In this document: positions 18,155-25,770 of the stretch, in pieces
How the letters are laid out: each line of letters opens with the position of its first letter
How positions within the stretch are numbered: the stretch's first letter is position 1
Assembly (NCBI RefSeq): GCF_049943335.1
Contig: NZ_JBNFVY010000007.1
Location: 1-64,000, forward strand
DNA: 64,000 nucleotides
Reading direction: 5' to 3'
DNA from: JBNFVY01 sp049943335
Lineage (GTDB): Bacteria; Pseudomonadota; Alphaproteobacteria; Rhodobacterales; Rhodobacteraceae
Made by a program: the position numbers and the translations under genes
Notes under the pieces: model-generated
What the model was told of the DNA's origin: nothing
The model's database searches: none
What the model saw: only the letters and a program-made list of their open reading frames with translations

Positions 18155-18225
18155 GTAGTACCTGCATGGGTTGAATTAATTGCGATCAACACTGCAGAAT
18201 TACCACATTTTGTGCAAGTGCCTTG

Positions 18226-18432
18226 TTACTTCCCGTCACCTAGTATTTTCCGAGCTTCGACCTCGGCTCCACTGCCTTTCACCCACTGCCATGGCGTCCG
18301 TGGTTTTCGTGTCTTTGCCAGTTCGGGGTTGGCCTTCGCGTCACTGACAGCAGCACGCAGCTTTTCACGGGCCTCGCGTGGGTCGATCTTGAGTTCTTCG
18401 CAGAGGGTTTTCAGTGTGATGATGTCTGACAT
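18226..18432 (-). CDS. Small conserved hypothetical protein
   Basis: 68 aa with a good ribosome site (AGGAG). The pattern LKTLCEELKIDPREAREKLRAAV reads as a helix-turn-helix-like segment, followed by a basic linker and PWQWVKGS. I recall similar short proteins in alphaproteobacterial islands and plasmids, without known function. It lies 71 nt upstream of the ABC-3C operon on the same strand, so it could be a regulator of it, but the gap allows a separate promoter. Confidence 0.65.
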   Translation of the reverse strand: MSDIITLKTLCEELKIDPREAREKLRAAVSDAKANPELAKTRKPRTPWQWVKGSGAEVEARKILGDGK

Positions 18433-18452
18433 TTTGATCTCCTAGGTTTCTG

Positions 18453-18608
18453 ATGCAGGTCGATAAGACGAGGTCTGCAGGCATGTCAGGGACAACCCCA
18501 CAACAAATCCCTAGAGCATACGGCTTTAAGCGCGCGTGGCCGCGTTACATTGAGCCAGAGGGCGTTGTGGCCGTGACAAACGTCGTGTTACGACGAAAGC
18601 GCCGCTGA
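18453..18608 (+). CDS. Possible small basic protein
   Basis: An open frame of 51 codons that starts with ATG and ends in a basic tail (VVLRRKRR). It contains a plausible hydrophobic/basic mix (AYGFKRAWPRYIEPEGVVAV). It lies divergently from the 68-aa gene in an otherwise empty 290-nt gap. No ribosome site is convincing and no family is recognised, so this is a weak call. Confidence 0.3.
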   Translation: MQVDKTRSAGMSGTTPQQIPRAYGFKRAWPRYIEPEGVVAVTNVVLRRKRR

Positions 18609-18726
18609 CGCCAGTGCTGGCCCCTGTGCGCCGCGCAGACGCCCAGTCATCTAGGATTTACCCTGACGCCTATCACTGCTCGATCTTATTGCGCTGTTGC
18701 AACCGTAACCAGAAAAGGAGACCACA

Positions 18727-18984
18727 ATGGTCATTCGGGCAACATGGAAATTCAACGGGCAGGAGAAGGTCATTCTTGGAAACTGGCACCGACTGTGGTG
18801 CCTGCTATTCGGTCCGCTTTACTATTTATTCAAGGGGATGTTCCTATGGTCGATCTTGTCGCTGATCACAGCCAACGGTCTGTGGATCGGCTTTCCCCTG
18901 TACAACCGCACCATCGTGCTGCGCCACTTCCACAAAAAGGGATGGGTTCAAAATGACGCCACGGACACTCTAGCCGATGAGTGA
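18727..18984 (+). CDS. Small membrane protein, DUF2628-like
   Basis: 85 aa with an excellent ribosome site (AAAAGGAG). The layout is a short soluble start, then HRLWCLLFGPLYYLFKGMF and a second hydrophobic segment (WSILSLITANGLWIGFPLY), followed by a charged tail NRTIVLRHFHKKGW. This is the DUF2628-type pattern (cytosolic N-terminus, two helices, closing Lys-Gly-Trp). It is the only convincing rightward gene in the element. Function unknown; in an island next to a defence-like operon it might be accessory, but nothing shows this. Confidence 0.7.
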   Translation: MVIRATWKFNGQEKVILGNWHRLWCLLFGPLYYLFKGMFLWSILSLITANGLWIGFPLYNRTIVLRHFHKKGWVQNDATDTLADE

Positions 18985-19133
18985 ACCCACCCACGCGGCA
19001 CCCAAATCAGCGATTGCAGATTGTCGTGAAAGCGGACCTATTGAAAAGACTCAGATATTTGGTTCCGCCCCACCTCAAACAGCCTGATCAATAGTCCGCG
19101 TGTCGGTCTCGGGCGCATCGGGCCAAGCTTGCC

Positions 19134-19164
19134 AAGGCAAAGGCAAAGGCAAAGGCAAAGGCAA
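19134..19164. repeat. GGCAAA hexanucleotide microsatellite
   Basis: About five tandem copies of the hexamer GGCAAA. It is not inside a convincing gene. Slippage-prone, so copy number may differ between strains. Confidence 0.85.
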
Positions 19165-19289
19165 CAATTGACCACAGGGGAATGGGGGGAAGGTGTTTTT
19201 TTTCGACGTGCGCTCTGTGGACAGACAACGGGTCATATCGACTACCGAGATTTTGCCCCCCTAGCCGATTGGCGTTTTCGCTGAAGGTC

Positions 19290-19350
19290 GATCACTTCGA
19301 TCACATCATCACATTCGAGTCGCCAAAGTGATTTCGTGATCAAAGTGATC
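19290..19350. repeat. GTGATC-rich inverted repeat, possible origin or operator
   Basis: GATCACTTCGATCAC (19290-19304) is mirrored by GTGATCAAAGTGATC (19336-19350): 15-bp arms with one mismatch around a 31-nt spacer. Each arm is itself made of two GTGATC units, and further GTGAT-like copies lie in the spacer. It sits directly after the ATPase/primase genes. Clustered short repeats beside replication genes are typical of iteron origins, but a regulator site is equally possible. Confidence 0.5.
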
Positions 19351-19363
19351 GCACTTGCTCAGT

Positions 19364-20344
19364 TCACGGCGATTCGTACTTGCCGCGTGTTTGCTTCTTC
19401 ACCTCCCCATCTTTCGCCATGCTTGTGAGCAATTGGCGCACGCTGTCTTGAGGCCTGTCTAACGCTTCTGAGATTTCTTTAGGCCCCATAGGCCTTTCTG
19501 CGCTTTTGAGCACATCGATGATCGCTCGTCGTTGGCTCGATATCTTCACGGCATCGCTGTCGCCAAGAATTCGCCAGTATCCATCGTTGAGTTCCACGGT
19601 GATGTCGATGTCATCCATTTCTCGCCCACGTCCATAGAGGGTTACTCCATGGCTTTTGCGGTCAAGGATCAGGATGTTATCGACGCCCCCTGATAATCCT
19701 GTGGTTCCCGACACCGTGTCCAACGGGTCTTCACTACCCATTTTTCTCTGGTGATGAACGATGATTATTGCAATCCCGTACTCGCCTGCGAGCCTTTGAA
19801 GGGGCGCTAGAGTGGCATAGTCGGCCTCATACTCGGTTCTCCTCTTTGAAGCCGACCTGACACACACCAATGTATCGATGATGATCAAGCTAGGGCGGTG
19901 TTCCTGAAACCAGTCTTCAAGCTGTTCGCTTCCCCCATCGTCCAGCTTTTTCATCTGGGTCGTGAAATGAAAGTTCTTCGGCCATGTGGCTTGGTCGCCA
20001 TAGACATGCGCCATTCGTCGTCGCAAGCGCCTCGGATTGTCCTCAAGCGCGCAATACAGCGTCGTGCCTTTCTTGCACGCCCTGTCGCCTAGTGCGTCGC
20101 AGCCGATGGCCACAGACATCGCTATATCCAGCGCCATCCATGACTTGCCCATTTTGGGCTTGCCAGCCAGTAACGTTAGACCCTCGGTGATTAACCCCTC
20201 AACTAAGAATTCAAGGGGTGGAAACTCCATCGCTTGCAGGTCATTGGCCGAAAAAGTTGTCAGCCCGTCTGACGATGAGGATCGGTTGGACGTCTTCTTG
20301 GGAAACCGGGCAACACGCGATTTCATGGAAATCTTCCTACTCAT
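19364..20344 (-). CDS. RecA-fold ATPase (RepA/AAA_25-like helicase) with C-terminal winged helix
   Basis: 326 aa. Walker A GKPKMGKSW (residues 61-69), Walker B LIIIDT (about 153-158) and the sensor segment IIIVHHQRK are those of hexameric RepA/DnaB-like helicases (AAA_25 family). The last 60 residues (RRAIIDVLKSAERPMGPKEISEALDRPQDSVRQLLTSMAK region) form a winged helix-turn-helix. It overlaps the primase-like gene by 4 nt. Such helicase plus primase pairs drive autonomous replication of satellites and small plasmids; this gives the element a likely replication phase after excision. Confidence 0.85.
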   Translation of the reverse strand: MSRKISMKSRVARFPKKTSNRSSSSDGLTTFSANDLQAMEFPPLEFLVEGLITEGLTLLAGKPKMGKSWMALDIAMSVAIGCDALGDRACKKGTTLYCALEDNPRRLRRRMAHVYGDQATWPKNFHFTTQMKKLDDGGSEQLEDWFQEHRPSLIIIDTLVCVRSASKRRTEYEADYATLAPLQRLAGEYGIAIIIVHHQRKMGSEDPLDTVSGTTGLSGGVDNILILDRKSHGVTLYGRGREMDDIDITVELNDGYWRILGDSDAVKISSQRRAIIDVLKSAERPMGPKEISEALDRPQDSVRQLLTSMAKDGEVKKQTRGKYESP

Positions 20345-21324
20345 TTGGAGACCTCCTGCTTCGAGACCACGCGGGCGATTTCTTCGTTGAGCTTGCCGAG
20401 GTCATGCCCGTGCTTTTCGACGAAATACGGGTTCGGCCAAATTACGCTGGCGATCTCGTCATGACAGGCGCCTGCCTCGTGTAGCGCAGCGATCATGTGG
20501 AAAATCTGCGCAGAGCGGTTTGGCTCATATGCCTTTCGGTTGCCCATTAAGGTGCGCGCCTTCGGATGCAGGTCCTTGCGATACTTCCTGATAACCTCCG
20601 CTCTATCGAATTTGGTCGGATCGACATCTACCTCGGACAGAGGACCCGTCAGCTTCTTTCGATCTCGCTTCAAGTCGAGCGGACGCGCGCGGATTTTCGT
20701 CCAGTTACATGCAACCGTGTGGACGTAGGGTTCGTCGTACTGGGGCTTGTGGTTGACCGATCCCATGAGGCGCAGCATCTTCGTGATCGTCCAGCCGTTC
20801 CTGTCGCCACCGTGCCGATATGCGAGAGCCTTGGAGAAACCCTCGGCCTCGTCCGGTTCGTGGTACGTGTCCCATGACCAAAGCGCCTGATACCGATCCT
20901 GCGAAGTCTCCCAGACCAAGCTTGGCCACGGGTCATAGGCGTCTGGTTCACTCTCGTCGATATCGCACCACCCGAAACGTGTCGGCAGGGCGTACCGTCG
21001 CTTTCGACGTGGTTTGGAGAAGGCATTTGGACAGAAATACTGGTCGTAGTCCCAACGATTGAACTGGGTCAAAAGGTCGAAAAGCTCTGTCGAAAACGCG
21101 CCGTTCTTGATCTTGATGGGCTTCTCGATCCACTTGCCGTCCGACACCCTCTTGAAGCCCAAGAAGGTATAGATCGTACCTTTCGGCACTTCCCAGAAAT
21201 CCCAAACATCCATGAAAAACTGATATTGGCTGCGGGTGACATCTGCGTCGTCGTCAAGGTCCTTAAAGATCCGAGCCGTGTTCTTGGGGTGCCGATTGGG
21301 CACGTAGGTTTCTTTCTTCGTCAT
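20341..21324 (-). CDS. RepB-like primase domain protein
   Basis: 327 aa. The central region resembles the archaeo-eukaryotic primase fold found in RepB-type plasmid and satellite proteins: an acidic pair in FGWCDIDESEPD (about residues 135-145), then YQALWSWD and the GGDRNGWTITKMLRLMGSVNHK segment with the conserved second-strand residues. The C-terminus is helical. It is translated just before the RecA-fold ATPase with a 4-nt overlap. Role: RNA or DNA priming for the element. The family name is from motif reading and gene order, so the exact subfamily is open. Confidence 0.75.
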   Translation of the reverse strand: MTKKETYVPNRHPKNTARIFKDLDDDADVTRSQYQFFMDVWDFWEVPKGTIYTFLGFKRVSDGKWIEKPIKIKNGAFSTELFDLLTQFNRWDYDQYFCPNAFSKPRRKRRYALPTRFGWCDIDESEPDAYDPWPSLVWETSQDRYQALWSWDTYHEPDEAEGFSKALAYRHGGDRNGWTITKMLRLMGSVNHKPQYDEPYVHTVACNWTKIRARPLDLKRDRKKLTGPLSEVDVDPTKFDRAEVIRKYRKDLHPKARTLMGNRKAYEPNRSAQIFHMIAALHEAGACHDEIASVIWPNPYFVEKHGHDLGKLNEEIARVVSKQEVSK

Positions 21325-21439
21325 GTGAATGTCCTTCCTGCAAGCAAGACTTCACTGTTCGCGCGATTGGCGCGGCAGTCTCACTTGCAAAATTGTTGAG
21401 GGTGATGGGGCGACTAGCGCCCCATCTCAGTTTTCTGAG

Positions 21440-21637
21440 TTAATCGAGCTTTGGGGGGAGCCGATCAATATTGATCCGATGCCATTCCAGCACCTGCTCC
21501 ATCAACCAGACACGTTTCATGATCTGTTTCGGGAACCGGCCTTGTTCTTCCATTTTGACTAGGTCTTCGTAATCATAATGGATGTCGAGATTCTGTAGGC
21601 CGTAATAGGTGATTCCAATCAAAAGATTCTTGGTCAT
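21440..21637 (-). CDS. AlpA-like small DNA-binding protein
   Basis: 65 aa when started at the Met of TKNLLIGITYYG, which follows the stop of the upstream AlpA gene by 2 nt; the longer frame to 21664 overlaps that gene. The YEDLVKMEEQGRFPKQIM stretch resembles the second half of AlpA/MerR-type helix-turn-helix proteins, in which a helix ends with G-R/E-F-P. It is probably a second regulator or excisionase of the element. Confidence 0.6.
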   Translation of the reverse strand: MTKNLLIGITYYGLQNLDIHYDYEDLVKMEEQGRFPKQIMKRVWLMEQVLEWHRINIDRLPPKLD

Positions 21638-21639
21638 AG

Positions 21640-21867
21640 TCAGCTCGCATCCGCATAGTGCCATGTGTCACGTTCAACGGCGCGCTCAGCGAGCCACTGT
21701 TCGATCTCTTTCAGCAGCCACGCGACACTAGTGCCAGCGAGGCGCACACGGCGTGGAAACCGCCCACGGGCCTCCCAGCGCAAAAGCGTACTATTGCTTA
21801 CGATGATGCCAAGACGCTTTAGATCAGCGCGTGTTGCGAGGGCCTTTTGCCCTTTCGAGATATCCAT
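21640..21867 (-). CDS. AlpA-family regulator
   Basis: 75 aa with the full AlpA pattern: RADLKRLGIIVSNSTLLRWEARGRFPRRVRLAGTSVAWL, then a helix EIEQWLAER. AlpA proteins are small winged-helix regulators of integrase genes and excision in P4-like satellites and islands. It lies between integrase-side genes and the replication genes on the same strand, so it is likely the switch protein of the element. Confidence 0.85.
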   Translation of the reverse strand: MDISKGQKALATRADLKRLGIIVSNSTLLRWEARGRFPRRVRLAGTSVAWLLKEIEQWLAERAVERDTWHYADAS

Positions 21868-21968
21868 TGTCTTTTTCCTTCTGCATTGTTGCGTTTGCGA
21901 AGGAGCGCTCCGACAAGACAGAAGATGGATCAGGTTGGATCACAATGCGAGCGAAGGTCCTGAATGTC

Positions 21969-22631
21969 TCAACTCAATGTGCGCTGGTTCTTTCTTTGAT
22001 CGCGGATAATATCTTGAATTTGAACGTTAAGTTGATCATCTTCACCAGTAATTTCAAAATAAACTCTACGTACGTAGGCAGGCAATATTCCTACCATTTC
22101 ACCTATCTCGGAGTCCCAGTTGCCGCGAGAAAGGGGGATTTCCGGGAAGTGTTGGTGGAGGTCAGCCAATGCGTCAAAAACGATGGTAAACTTGATTTCG
22201 GAATTGTGCGAAATGTCTTGCCCTATCTCGACCTGCATAGTGGCTATGAGGCCGTCCGCCCGCTGCTTCAGGTCGCCTATCGCTTGCCGGATGCCATCGA
22301 TGGATTCTGCCGGAAAAATGGAATTGATTTCCCAATGTTCGAAATTTGGGAGGCTTTGATCAAGGAATGCAGCTTCCAGCTTTTCGCAGGGAGAAACCAC
22401 ATTGCGTGTCAGCCACTCGACACGTTTGGTCAGCGACTTGTCGAAGGGCGCAATTTCAAACGAACTTGGCATGGCCTCGATCTTAGCGCGCATTGTTCTG
22501 CCGCGCTGGCTGATCGTGTCCCAGAAAGCCGGGAACCGCGGATCATCCATAGACCTCAGAATAGAAGCTATATCGGTTCGACACTTGTCGCCGAAGATTT
22601 CAGGTTCATTTTCTCCAGTTCGTTTGCCCAC
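21969..22631 (-). CDS. Hypothetical protein of the tRNA-Phe element
   Basis: Up to 220 aa, not recognised. It is mostly helical and charged, with no signal peptide or membrane helix. The full frame overlaps the end of the integrase gene by 64 nt; a start at the internal Met at 22550 (MDDPRFPAFW) would avoid the overlap and leave 193 aa. It lies between the integrase and the AlpA genes. Function unknown. Confidence 0.6.
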   Translation of the reverse strand: MGKRTGENEPEIFGDKCRTDIASILRSMDDPRFPAFWDTISQRGRTMRAKIEAMPSSFEIAPFDKSLTKRVEWLTRNVVSPCEKLEAAFLDQSLPNFEHWEINSIFPAESIDGIRQAIGDLKQRADGLIATMQVEIGQDISHNSEIKFTIVFDALADLHQHFPEIPLSRGNWDSEIGEMVGILPAYVRRVYFEITGEDDQLNVQIQDIIRDQRKNQRTLS

Positions 22632-23755
22632 AATTCCAGCGCCTCACGCTTCTCGTTGAAATACGTGTAACGATTGTAGGTTGCGCCGACGCCCGAGACG
22701 ACTCCTGATTTATGGTTGGTCACGGCATCAATCACATGAGGTGCCACACCGATCTTCGCCATACCTGTGGAGGCCGTGCGCCGAAAGTCGTGAAAGCGCC
22801 AGTCGGGCGTTCCGTCTGGCAGGGCCGTATCGACGCGTTCTTTCAGTCGCCCGAAACCCGAGATGGGCGAGCGCCCAGTCGTCGTAAACACGAAGTCGCT
22901 GTCGAGGAACCTGTGCAGCGAACGCAGGATGTCCACAGCTTGATCTGGCAACGGCACGATATGCAGGCGAGCGTTTTTCACGCGGTTTGCCGGGAGTTCC
23001 CAGACGCCCTCTTCAAGGTTGAGTTCTGACCAGCGCATTCCGGCGACCTCGCTCCTGCGCTGCCCCGTGATCAGCAGGAGCTTGAGGAAGGGCCCGAATG
23101 GGTAGTCCTCGGCATCGCTGTGCTGCCATATCGTGCGAATTTCAGCATCGCTCAGAACGCGATCACGCTGTACCTCGCGCGTAGGCGGCCTGAGGAGAGC
23201 CACAGGCGACGTTTCGATATCGCCGCGCATCACACACCAGTTCATGAGTTTTTTGATCGCTGACAGCGCCCGATTTGCGCGTGTAGGCGTGCCATTGGCG
23301 ATGATACCGTCCAGCACCTTGCTCACGTCCTGCCGTTTGATCTGGTCGATAGGCCGATCCTTCAATCCATCGAACTTGTGCAAAACGCTTTCGGTGCGCT
23401 TCCAGTCTTTCGTGTTTGGCTTTGCATGAAGCTTGATGAACTTGGGGATCATCTCGCCCAGCGTCGAGACCGATGCTTCTGAAACCATAGGGGCCTTTTC
23501 GAACTCGCCCAGCTCGACATCACGGGCGATTCCCATTGCGCGGCGTCTGGCGTCGGCAAGGGAGACCACAGGATAAGGACCGATTTTGATGCGCCTTCGC
23601 GCACCGTTCGGACGGACCATCGTGTAGAACACCTTGGCACCTGTGGTCGACACACGCACATGTAGGCCGTTTACTTTCTGGTCGCGTACCTCGTACCGCT
23701 TTGCAGTCGCCGGAGCCAGCGCGTCGAGTGATTTGGTTGTCAGCATCTGTTTCAT
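22568..23755 (-). CDS. Tyrosine integrase, P4 type
   Basis: 395 aa from the Met before KQMLTTKSL. Domains: arm-binding DUF4102-type N-terminus with IGPYPVVSLADARRRA, core-binding middle, and a catalytic domain with TGQRRSE (Arg233), FHDFRRT (His322, Arg325), NHKSG (His348) and the nucleophile region ATYNRYTY (Tyr near 360). All catalytic residues are present, so it should be active. It is the natural partner for the 47-bp tRNA-Phe repeats. It sits about 5 kb inside the right end instead of next to it, because the helicase cargo lies between. Confidence 0.93.
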   Translation of the reverse strand: MKQMLTTKSLDALAPATAKRYEVRDQKVNGLHVRVSTTGAKVFYTMVRPNGARRRIKIGPYPVVSLADARRRAMGIARDVELGEFEKAPMVSEASVSTLGEMIPKFIKLHAKPNTKDWKRTESVLHKFDGLKDRPIDQIKRQDVSKVLDGIIANGTPTRANRALSAIKKLMNWCVMRGDIETSPVALLRPPTREVQRDRVLSDAEIRTIWQHSDAEDYPFGPFLKLLLITGQRRSEVAGMRWSELNLEEGVWELPANRVKNARLHIVPLPDQAVDILRSLHRFLDSDFVFTTTGRSPISGFGRLKERVDTALPDGTPDWRFHDFRRTASTGMAKIGVAPHVIDAVTNHKSGVVSGVGATYNRYTYFNEKREALELWANELEKMNLKSSATSVEPI

Positions 23756-23871
23756 GCAGACACTGTAAGACACCCAGAATCCGCGTGTCAGGGTATGGTT
23801 TGGGGCAACATCGTTGAGAAGGAAGCGTCCTGAGTGAAACTGAAAAGAAATGGACAGGCTACTGATTCAAC

Positions 23872-25626
23872 CTAAAGTGTGGCGCTGGCGGAGTTTTCGG
23901 CCCTGTTCAATGCCGGCACCAACCACTCTGGTCGTTCGCCATCGTATACCTCGTCTACAAACCATAGAAAGGTACACATATCCTTCGGTCTAAGTGCGAG
24001 GACGAAATTTACAAATTGCTCTCTTTTTGCAAGGTGATCGCTAGCATCGATGGTTTGAAACCGTATTATTTCAGGGAAGTACTCAAGTGGAAAACCGGCC
24101 TTCTTTCGTTCGATTTCTTTCCAGTGAACACTGAGTATTGCACTCAGCATTGAGTCCCAAACGTGCATCGGCATACTGCGTGACGTCATCATCTCAACGT
24201 GATGAAGATTGTCGTACATCAAAAGCCCATCTTCGCCACCAAATGTTGCCGACAAATGATCCCAATAAGCATCTTTATCTACGCTCGAAAGATATTCTAA
24301 ATAGTCCCCGATGTAGTCTTCTTGATGTCGCCGCCAGTTCACGATTATTTGCAAGTCAGATGAGCTTACGAGACTAAGGACTTCGCGCGCCATATCAGCA
24401 GATAATCCCTTTAAGAAATAGTGCCGTTCTTCTGTCCAGTGGAACGACATAAATTCGAAATATGCATCTCTCGCCTCCTGACTAGCATTTGAAACTTTCG
24501 AAAAATGATCAATTGAAACATCTTGGGCTGCGGGTCTGTGCATGCCTTCTAATCTCGCAAAGGTTTGTACCAAAACGTTCTTCGGCGGAGATTGAAGAAC
24601 CTTATGGCCAGCGGACCAAAACTGAACGAGAGAATTAACGCCCAAGGCGGCTGCTTGCAAAATTGCTGTTTCTACGGAGAACGCTGCAACGGTGCCCGAT
24701 ATGGCACCAATACTCGCCTCCCCGACACCAGAAGCATAACTAAGTACTTTGGCATTTCGTCGCTCAAGTAGTGACATCAGGTTCGCGATGTTCGCCTCAC
24801 GTTCGCTTGCCTTTTGTTGCTCAGATAGCCCCTCAACCGGCATAGCCAACTGACCTCGTAGCGCTCTTTTGAAGTCGCCTTTATCTTGCAAGCTATCATA
24901 AAAATCTGTCGGCTTGACTTCCCGCAGGTATTTCATCCCCTCAAACTCAAGAAGTGCTGAAACGGACTTTTGAAAGTCTTGGTTGGACTTGGAGTAAAAC
25001 TCTTTGGCTCCATCGGTATTTCGTAATTCAGGTGAGGGATCAGGGGTCGCAGCCAAGGTGTAGGGATGCAGTTGCATGCCTTCAATAATTGCCACCAGAG
25101 CTGTAAGAAAACCAACGTCCGAAGTTGACAAACTGTTTTTTTTGAGTTCGGTGAGAAGGTCTCTCGCCAATTCACTCCACATCGTAGGATGGGGCAGCAC
25201 TACAACGGCCCCATCTTCCACAAGTGGTTTCAAAGTTAGAAGATTACCTGCGAGTTCGGCAATCCGATCTGATGCACTCTGGGTCGTAACGCCAGATCTG
25301 AGGGTCTTGCTGGCAAGAATGTCCCATAAGACAACTCGATCTCCGCAAAGAAGCCCCAACTTGACGAAGTCAGAAAAGTTTCCAGTTAGCCCAAAGCCTA
25401 CACTTACAATTTCGTTTCTTGAACATCGCCTTTCATACTCTATGGCTTCCTGAGCTGTCGAACTGTGAAGCAGGGCCATCAATTCTTTCGCCAGAGCTTC
25501 GACCGTTGTTTCGTCGATTGCTTCAATGGAAACGATTGGGTCTCCATTGGAAGCCCAATTAACCTGTAGCACTTTTTCAAGAACTGACAGGTACTTCAGC
25601 GAAAATTCTTTACTTCTATCGTTCAT
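23872..25626 (-). CDS. Unrecognised 584-aa protein paired with helicase
   Basis: The start is the Met of NDRSKEF with GGGAAG upstream; a longer frame begins at 25683. The protein resembles nothing I know. The N-terminal 200 residues contain alternating strands and helices (EIVSVGFGLTGNFSDFVKLGLLCGDRVVLWDIL, then DGAVVVLPHPTMW). A small-residue hydrophobic stretch around 295-330 (GVGEASIGAISGTVAAFSVE) might enter a membrane. The C-terminal half is helical, rich in aromatic and acidic residues. No nuclease or nucleotide-binding motif was found. It follows the helicase gene by 144 nt on the same strand, suggesting a two-gene cargo. Confidence 0.7.
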   Translation of the reverse strand: MNDRSKEFSLKYLSVLEKVLQVNWASNGDPIVSIEAIDETTVEALAKELMALLHSSTAQEAIEYERRCSRNEIVSVGFGLTGNFSDFVKLGLLCGDRVVLWDILASKTLRSGVTTQSASDRIAELAGNLLTLKPLVEDGAVVVLPHPTMWSELARDLLTELKKNSLSTSDVGFLTALVAIIEGMQLHPYTLAATPDPSPELRNTDGAKEFYSKSNQDFQKSVSALLEFEGMKYLREVKPTDFYDSLQDKGDFKRALRGQLAMPVEGLSEQQKASEREANIANLMSLLERRNAKVLSYASGVGEASIGAISGTVAAFSVETAILQAAALGVNSLVQFWSAGHKVLQSPPKNVLVQTFARLEGMHRPAAQDVSIDHFSKVSNASQEARDAYFEFMSFHWTEERHYFLKGLSADMAREVLSLVSSSDLQIIVNWRRHQEDYIGDYLEYLSSVDKDAYWDHLSATFGGEDGLLMYDNLHHVEMMTSRSMPMHVWDSMLSAILSVHWKEIERKKAGFPLEYFPEIIRFQTIDASDHLAKREQFVNFVLALRPKDMCTFLWFVDEVYDGERPEWLVPALNRAENSASATL

Positions 25627-25770
25627 AAGACTTCCCAATTTAGTAGACACTTTTTGACGGGCCCAGCTTCTCGTACCACGCATACTGAATGCTGCACTGA
25701 TTTTTGTTTCGAAAAGAATCTGTGCTTCAAAAAAAGCGCTTCCATAACTGCTGATCTAGCGGGCCGCATG

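Larger units (their letters stand above)
18985..19363. other. Convergent intergenic region with repeats
   Basis: This 379-nt gap lies between converging genes. It contains a GGCAAA microsatellite (19134-19164) and GTGATC inverted repeats (19290-19350), both listed separately. No further gene was recognised. Confidence 0.6.

Noticed and set aside
19134..19164. CRISPR-like array
   Set aside because: The repeat is a 6-bp microsatellite without spacers; no cas gene is in the window.
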